DNA from: JAYRSJ01 sp041920215
Lineage (GTDB): Bacteria > Pseudomonadota > Gammaproteobacteria > Burkholderiales > Burkholderiaceae_C
Assembly (NCBI GenBank): GCA_041920215.1
Contig: JAYRSJ010000005.1
Coordinates: 134,363-198,362, forward strand
Direction: 5' to 3'
Length of the DNA: 64,000 bases
Shown: piece after piece, positions 59,822 through 64,000 of the stretch
Position numbering within the stretch: position 1 is the first letter of the stretch
Layout of the letters: every line of letters starts with the position of its first letter
Notes under the pieces: generated by a model
Database searches by the model: none
Told to the model about the DNA's origin: nothing
The model's input: only the letters and a program-made list of their open reading frames with translations
Program-made: the position numbers and the translations under genes

Positions 59822-60694
59822 TCAGCTCCCTTGGTACCAGCGCAGCTTGCGGCGCAGCGTCGCGTAATAACTCCATCCCTGCGGGTGCAGGAAGGTGACG
59901 CTGTGCGCCGAGCGGCGCACGGTGATGGTGTCGCCATGCAGCAGGCTGGCCAGACTCTGCATATCGAAATTGACGCTCGCATCGCGGCCGGCCACGATCT
60001 CCATCCGCACCTCACCCAGATCGGGCAGCACGATGGGGCGGTTGGACAGGGTGTGCGAGGCGATCGGCAGCAGCACCCAGCCGGCGATGCTGGGGTGAAG
60101 AATCGGTCCGCCGGCCGACAGCGCATAGGCGGTAGAGCCGGTGGGCGAGGCGACGATCACGCCGTCGGCCCGCATATTGGCGACGAACTGGTCGCCGACA
60201 TCGATCTTGATCTCGACCATGCTGGCGGTGGCGCCGCGGCTGACCACCACATCGTTGAGCGCCAGGCCGGCAAAGATGCTCTGGCCGTCGCGCCAGACCG
60301 CGCCTTCCAGCATCGGGCGTTGCTCGGTTTCGTAATCGCCCGACAGTATGGGGGCCAGCGCCTCGCGGAAGCGCTCGACCGAGATGTCGGTGATGAAGCC
60401 CAGCCGGCCCTGGTTGATACCGACCAGCGGCATGCGGTGGCGGGCCATCTCGCGGGCGAAGCCCAGCATGGTGCCGTCGCCGCCGACCACGATGGCCAGG
60501 TCGCAGCGAGCGCCCAGTTCCTCGTTGGTCAGGCCTTCGTAGGCGGTGATGCCGGTGTTTAGAGCGGTGTCGCGCTCCAGCGAGACTTCCAGCCCCTGGC
60601 CGGTCACGAAGTCGGCAATTTCTTCCAGCACGGGACGTATGCCGCGCGCCTGATGTTTGCCCACTATCGCCACATGATGAAAACGCTCGGCCAT
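59822..60694 (-). CDS. nadK: NAD kinase (NadK)
   Basis: Phosphorylates NAD to NADP. The 290-residue protein has [15 protein letters not shown] with the catalytic Asp, [26 protein letters not shown] and the C-terminal beta region. It is divergent from hrcA, with 69 bases between start codons. Confidence 0.97.
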   Translation of the reverse strand: MAERFHHVAIVGKHQARGIRPVLEEIADFVTGQGLEVSLERDTALNTGITAYEGLTNEELGARCDLAIVVGGDGTMLGFAREMARHRMPLVGINQGRLGFITDISVERFREALAPILSGDYETEQRPMLEGAVWRDGQSIFAGLALNDVVVSRGATASMVEIKIDVGDQFVANMRADGVIVASPTGSTAYALSAGGPILHPSIAGWVLLPIASHTLSNRPIVLPDLGEVRMEIVAGRDASVNFDMQSLASLLHGDTITVRRSAHSVTFLHPQGWSYYATLRRKLRWYQGS

Positions 60695-60750
60695 GCGCAG
60701 AATTACACCACAGGGATATGACGGCTTGCGGTAGCCTCCGGCCCTGTCCT

Positions 60751-60756
60751 TACAAT
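60751..60756 (+). promoter_or_regulatory. Candidate -10 box of hrcA
   Basis: TACAAT ends 7 bases before the ATG at 60764, so transcription would start at or next to the start codon, giving a leaderless messenger. No CIRCE copy is seen upstream of hrcA, so it is probably not autorepressed. Confidence 0.5.
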
Positions 60757-60763
60757 GAAAACC

Positions 60764-61789
60764 ATGCTGGACGAGCGCTCCAAGTCACTGTTGAAGACCC
60801 TGGTCGAACGCTATATCGCGGACGGACAGCCGGTCGGCTCGCGCACGCTGTCCAAGGCCTCGGGCCTGGAGCTGAGTCCGGCCACGATACGCAATGTGAT
60901 GGCCGATCTGGAGGAACTGGGCCTGATCGCCAGCCCACACACCAGCGCCGGCCGCATTCCCACCGCGCGGGGCTACCGGCTTTTCGTCGACACCATGCTG
61001 ACCGCTCAGCCGGGCCTGGTGCATGCCGACCAGCGCCCGCTTGAAACCCAGCTGCAGCCCGACCAGCCGCAGCGGGTGATCGCCAATGCGGCCCAGCTGC
61101 TGTCCAGCCTGTCCAGCTTCGTCGGCGTGGTCACCGCCCCCCGCAAGCCCAGCGTCTTTCACCACATCGAATTTCTGCGCCTGGGGGAGCGCCGGGTACT
61201 GGTCATCATGGTGGCGCCTGACGGCGATGTGCAGAACCGGGTGATCTTCACCAGCCAGGACCTCAGCCAGTCCGAACTGGCCGAGGCCAGCAACCGGCTC
61301 AATGCCCAGTACGCCGGGCTCAGTCTGGAGATGGTGCGCGAGAAGCTCAGGAACGAGGTCGATGCCTTGCGCGGTGAGATCGCCCAGCTGATGAGCGCGG
61401 CGGTGCAGGTAGGCACCGAGGCGCTGGAGCATCAGGAAGAACAGGTGGTGATCTCGGGCGAGCGCAATCTGCTGACCGTGCAGGACTTCAGTCACGATAT
61501 GGGTAGCCTGCGCCGCCTCTTCGATCTGTTCGAGCAGAAGACTCAGCTGATGCGACTGCTGGACGTCTCCAGCCGTGCCGAGGGTGTGCGCATCTACATC
61601 GGCGGCGAGAGTCAGGTCGTGCCCTACGAGGAGCTGTCCATCGTCTCCGCCCCCTACGAAGTCGACGGTCAGGTGGTCGGCACCCTGGGCGTGATCGGCC
61701 CCACTCGCATGGCCTACGACCGCATGATCCAGATCGTCGACATCACCTCGCGCATGGTCAGCAATGCGCTCTCCGGCAACCCGCGCTGA
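60764..61789 (+). CDS. hrcA: Heat-inducible transcriptional repressor HrcA
   Basis: Represses groES-groEL by binding CIRCE. The 341-residue protein has the winged-helix N-terminus [20 protein letters not shown] with [21 protein letters not shown], and [18 protein letters not shown] (about residues 66-83), then the GAF-like and dimer regions ending [13 protein letters not shown] 60764 is preferred because it matches the family start; ATG 60755 three codons upstream overlaps the predicted -10 box. The CIRCE target is in this window at 8274. Confidence 0.96.
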   Translation: MLDERSKSLLKTLVERYIADGQPVGSRTLSKASGLELSPATIRNVMADLEELGLIASPHTSAGRIPTARGYRLFVDTMLTAQPGLVHADQRPLETQLQPDQPQRVIANAAQLLSSLSSFVGVVTAPRKPSVFHHIEFLRLGERRVLVIMVAPDGDVQNRVIFTSQDLSQSELAEASNRLNAQYAGLSLEMVREKLRNEVDALRGEIAQLMSAAVQVGTEALEHQEEQVVISGERNLLTVQDFSHDMGSLRRLFDLFEQKTQLMRLLDVSSRAEGVRIYIGGESQVVPYEELSIVSAPYEVDGQVVGTLGVIGPTRMAYDRMIQIVDITSRMVSNALSGNPR

Positions 61790-61851
61790 GCGGCGGCAAA
61801 ACCTCGCCTACAATCCGCGACCGCTGCGCTCGCAAGCGCGCAGTGCCCCAG

Positions 61852-61928
61852 GGGCCGTTAGCTCAGTTGGTTAGAGCAGAGGACTCATAATCCTTTGGTC
61901 GCAGGTTCAAGTCCTGCACGGCCTACCA
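61852..61928 (+). tRNA. tRNA with CAT anticodon, probably tRNA-Ile2 (alternatively elongator tRNA-Met)
   Basis: A 77-base cloverleaf with CCA encoded. The acceptor pairs GGGCCGT with ACGGCCT (G1-U72 wobble), the anticodon stem is AGGA/TCCT with loop CTCATAA (anticodon CAT). C4-G69 and C5-G68 and the variable region resemble Escherichia coli ileX, whose CAT is converted to lysidine to read AUA. A TACAAT box lies at 61809-61814. The 3' end marks the border of lower-GC DNA. Confidence 0.9.
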
Positions 61929-62186
61929 ATAAAATCAATAGGTTATGGTGATGTTCGTCGCTATGTGTCGATGAGCTTTCCTTTGATGTAGCCATGGTGT
62001 AGCCGAATTTGCTGCACTGGGCACCCATCACGGAAATACCTTGCCTTGGTTTTCGTTAGGCGCACAGTTTGAGGGAAAGCCCTTCCTGCTTCGCTCCATG
62101 GCGAGCATGTGTGGCCGCTAGACTTCCGCTGACACTGAGAGTGCACGCCCTATCGGCTGGCAGTGACTCTTGTAAGGGGAGGCGGA
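61929..62186. other. Lower-GC spacer between the tRNA and the ATPase gene
   Basis: These 258 bases have clearly lower GC than the DNA before the tRNA. I find no recognised gene. A 61-codon minus-strand frame (61961-62146) has no family I know and no convincing ribosome site. The stretch may hold an attachment-site junction or remains of an integrase region. The end carries AGGGGAGG, the ribosome site of the next gene. Confidence 0.5.
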
Positions 62187-63827
62187 ATGCTTGAGGTATC
62201 TGGTTTTGGTGTTCGCAACCTGCGAGCGCTCGCAGACACGGGAATCGTTGATCTGCGGCCAATCAACATCTTTGTTGGCCGAAACAGCGCTGGCAAGAGC
62301 TCATTAGCAAGAGTACTTCCGCTACTGAAGCAGAGTGCGGAACGACGCAAGCAAGCGCCGCTACTTTGGTATGGCCGCCTTGTCGATTTCGGCTCATTCG
62401 CTGATGCAGTCAGTTCCTTCGCCAGCCCCGCCGAAATCGAACTTCGGCTGCGCTTTAAGGGTGGCCCCCTCCACATTTCTTCGCGTCGGTGGTACGCCTC
62501 GCGTAGTGCTCAGCCGTCGGAGAGCGAGGTCGGTGACATTGATGCAGTGTTGACTCTTGTTGAGGGGACGGAAGGACGTACTCAACTGAAGCGACTGTCC
62601 CTTGATGTTTTTGGCGTCGCAATAGAAGTTGTTCCGGGAGCCGGCCAGGGAGAGTCGCTATTTGTCAACGGGAAAGCCGTTGGGATCCCTAGTGAAGCAC
62701 GCCTACATTGGGTTCAAGGAGTCATCCTTCCCCAACTCAGAGTGACGATGTCAGATCCAGCCAAATTGCGGGTCTCGGATGCCGACTTTGCTGCTCCGAG
62801 ACGTCGGCTGCGCGTTGGCGAAACGGAAGCCATCGCAGCCGTTTCGGCGTTTGTCCATGGAAATACGCTGTCAGAGAGCAAGTTAGAGATTGCGGATCGA
62901 CTACCGGTAGCAAACTTAGCCGCTCTGCACAACTCTTGTAAGAGGCTTGCGTCTGTTCCTGATACGTGGCGCTCAAGCATGGCAACTATTTCGACAACTA
63001 GTTCGAGCTTTTCAGCATTACAACGAGCGGTGATTCTGTTGAAGCTGGACGCGCTTTTGGCTGAGCTGGACGATGCGTTGCTGGGATTCTGCAATGGCGT
63101 CAGCTACCTTGAGCCGCTGCGTGCTACCGCTCAGCGGTATTACCGTCGAGAGGAAATTTCCGTAGATGAGCTTGACCCAAAGGGGCTAAACACTGCCTTT
63201 TATTTTCAGGGGCTAACGACCAGAGAGAAGGAATCATTGAATAGTTGGCTACACGGTACTTTTGGATTCTCGCTTTCAGTGAAAACGGAGCGAGGACATG
63301 TAGCCCTGCAAATCCAGTCTGGCGATGGAGAAGTGACCAGTCGAAATATGGCTGACGTTGGTCTTGGCTATTCTCAGCTTGCGCCAGTCGCAATTCAGCT
63401 ATGGGCTGCACGTCAGCATCGTCGAGTTATCGCTGCTGTGAACAAGGGGCGGTTCGCACCGGTCGCCGACGGCAAAGATTCGTCGGGCGCATTGGTTGTA
63501 GTGGAGCAGCCTGAGCTGCATCTGCATCCGGCTTTTCAAGCCAAGCTCGCAGACGTCTTTGCATCTTGCGTCATGAGGGACGAGTCTGAGGACAACGCAT
63601 CTGGCGCTGGTCTACCGCCGATGCGCTTGGTCGCAGAGACACATAGCCCGAACTTGATCGGACGCCTCGGCGAGCTGGTCGGCATGGGGACATTGAGCGC
63701 CAAGGACGTCAACATCATTGTGTTCGAATCTGATTCCAACAAGCCGGAAGCGACGAAGCTTCGGTTCGCTGAGTTCAATGATGACGGAGTGCTCCAAAAC
63801 TGGCCAATCGGCTTCTTTGACGCTTGA
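62187..63827 (+). CDS. AAA family ATPase with C-terminal DUF3696 domain
   Basis: A 546-residue RecF/SMC-like ATPase. Walker A is GRNSAGKSS (about residues 30-38), a signature-like GLGYSQLAPVAIQLW comes later, Walker B is VVVEQPELHLHP, and the switch His lies in AETHSPNLIG. The last 30 residues (NDDGVLQNWPIGFFDA) fit DUF3696. ATG 62187 has AGGGGAGG upstream; an ATG at 62163 is less likely. GC and codon use differ from the rest of the window, indicating transfer. Related ATPases often belong to anti-phage systems with a second gene, which here seems interrupted. Confidence 0.85.
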   Translation: MLEVSGFGVRNLRALADTGIVDLRPINIFVGRNSAGKSSLARVLPLLKQSAERRKQAPLLWYGRLVDFGSFADAVSSFASPAEIELRLRFKGGPLHISSRRWYASRSAQPSESEVGDIDAVLTLVEGTEGRTQLKRLSLDVFGVAIEVVPGAGQGESLFVNGKAVGIPSEARLHWVQGVILPQLRVTMSDPAKLRVSDADFAAPRRRLRVGETEAIAAVSAFVHGNTLSESKLEIADRLPVANLAALHNSCKRLASVPDTWRSSMATISTTSSSFSALQRAVILLKLDALLAELDDALLGFCNGVSYLEPLRATAQRYYRREEISVDELDPKGLNTAFYFQGLTTREKESLNSWLHGTFGFSLSVKTERGHVALQIQSGDGEVTSRNMADVGLGYSQLAPVAIQLWAARQHRRVIAAVNKGRFAPVADGKDSSGALVVVEQPELHLHPAFQAKLADVFASCVMRDESEDNASGAGLPPMRLVAETHSPNLIGRLGELVGMGTLSAKDVNIIVFESDSNKPEATKLRFAEFNDDGVLQNWPIGFFDA

Positions 63828-63835
63828 GGAGTTCC

Positions 63836-63850
63836 ATGCTCCTCGTAGTT
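63836..63850 (+). pseudogene. Broken start of a second gene after the ATPase
   Basis: GAGGAG at 63826-63831 is a good ribosome site 4 bases before ATG 63836. The frame reads MLLVV and then runs into sequence of an IS21-like end, ending at a stop near 63925. Only the five codons before 63851 can belong to the original gene, so its family cannot be told. It was probably co-translated with the ATPase. Confidence 0.55.
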
Positions 63851-64000
63851 TGTTGGCGCCGACCTAAATTTGACCCACCCTGCCGATTGAACTTTGACCC
63901 AGGGCTTGGGGCCAGCATCGGCTGATGCCGGCTGTGGACAACTGTAGCTCGGTGCTTGTTCAGCCGGCCTCGTCGCCCTTGTTGCGGCGCTCCTGCTCTC
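63851..64000. mobile_element. End of an IS21-family-like insertion sequence (continues past the window)
   Basis: From TGTTGGCGCCGACC at 63851 two direct repeats occur 24 bases apart: GCCGACCTAAATTTGACCCA (63858-63877) and GCCGATTGAACTTTGACCCA (63882-63901), sharing 15 of 20 bases. Multiple terminal repeats of this GCCGA...TTTGACCCA type are typical of IS21-family ends. The other end and target duplication lie outside the window. Confidence 0.65.
63960..64000 (-). CDS. 3' end of a transposition gene, possibly istB (partial)
   Basis: On the minus strand a frame enters from the window edge and ends with EQERRNKGDEAG and a TGA at 63960-63962. Its position, pointing toward and ending about 60 bases inside the terminal repeats, fits IstB of an IS21-type element, where istB is the last gene. 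Twelve residues are too few to prove the family. Confidence 0.45.
   Translation of the reverse strand, partial: EQERRNKGDEAG

Noticed and set aside
60695..60763. A second CIRCE upstream of hrcA
   Set aside because: No TTAGCACTC or GAGTGCTAA half-site is present in the nadK-hrcA gap.
61961..62146. A 61-codon minus-strand frame after the tRNA, considered as an integrase fragment
   Set aside because: No catalytic or arm-binding motif of tyrosine recombinases is visible and there is no ribosome site.

Overview
The window looks like a chromosomal segment from a high-GC betaproteobacterium of the order Burkholderiales, close to the Roseateles/Rubrivivax/Paucibacter group. The evidence is the gene content and order (TPR protein-lolB-ispE-tRNA-Gln-prs-rplY-pth, nadK-recN-rapZ, bolA-his), the dense overlapping gene packing, and protein families typical of that order such as DUF1631, DUF1415, the polyhydroxyalkanoate granule protein and short-form HisG. 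Species assignment is inference.

Layout. 1-6024: GTPase EngB, an epoxide-hydrolase-like enzyme, a type Vd patatin autotransporter and a DUF1631 protein. 6074-8337: the groES-groEL operon with a CIRCE operator and overlapping sigma-32/sigma-70 promoter; its repressor gene hrcA lies at 60764. 8472-16624: scattered metabolic genes (periplasmic binding protein, lipase-like hydrolase, DUF1415, M14-like and M20 peptidases, a molybdopterin oxidoreductase and a lipoprotein peptidase). 16631-22637: a storage-lipid neighbourhood (PHA granule protein, acyl-CoA-binding protein, wax ester synthase), then a TetR regulator divergent from an ABC exporter. 22655-31020: bolA and hisG-D-C-B-H-A-F, with an antitoxin/PIN-toxin pair inserted between hisD and hisC, running on into rsmD-coaD-ferredoxin.

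31021-48479 is dominated by vitamin B12. A cobalamin riboswitch at about 48250-48468 heads an 11.5 kb run of genes for B12 uptake (btuB, btuF, btuC, btuD) and late cobamide assembly or salvage (cobU, cbiA, cobO, cbiB, cobD, cobQ, cobT). cobS and cobC lie farther on, split off by a Kef-type antiporter and a histidine kinase/HD-GYP pair. 48477-61789 is housekeeping: pth, rplY, prs, tRNA-Gln, ispE, lolB, mutM-mutY, rapZ-recN-nadK and hrcA.

61852-64000 changes character. A CAT-anticodon tRNA is followed by lower-GC DNA with one large DUF3696-type AAA ATPase. A second reading frame starts just after it and is broken after five codons by what looks like an IS21-family element end. This is the best candidate for an uncharacterised, possibly defence-related system in the window, but it is incomplete here. 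The antitoxin/toxin pair embedded in the his operon, with a perfect palindrome over its promoter, is the second most interesting feature.
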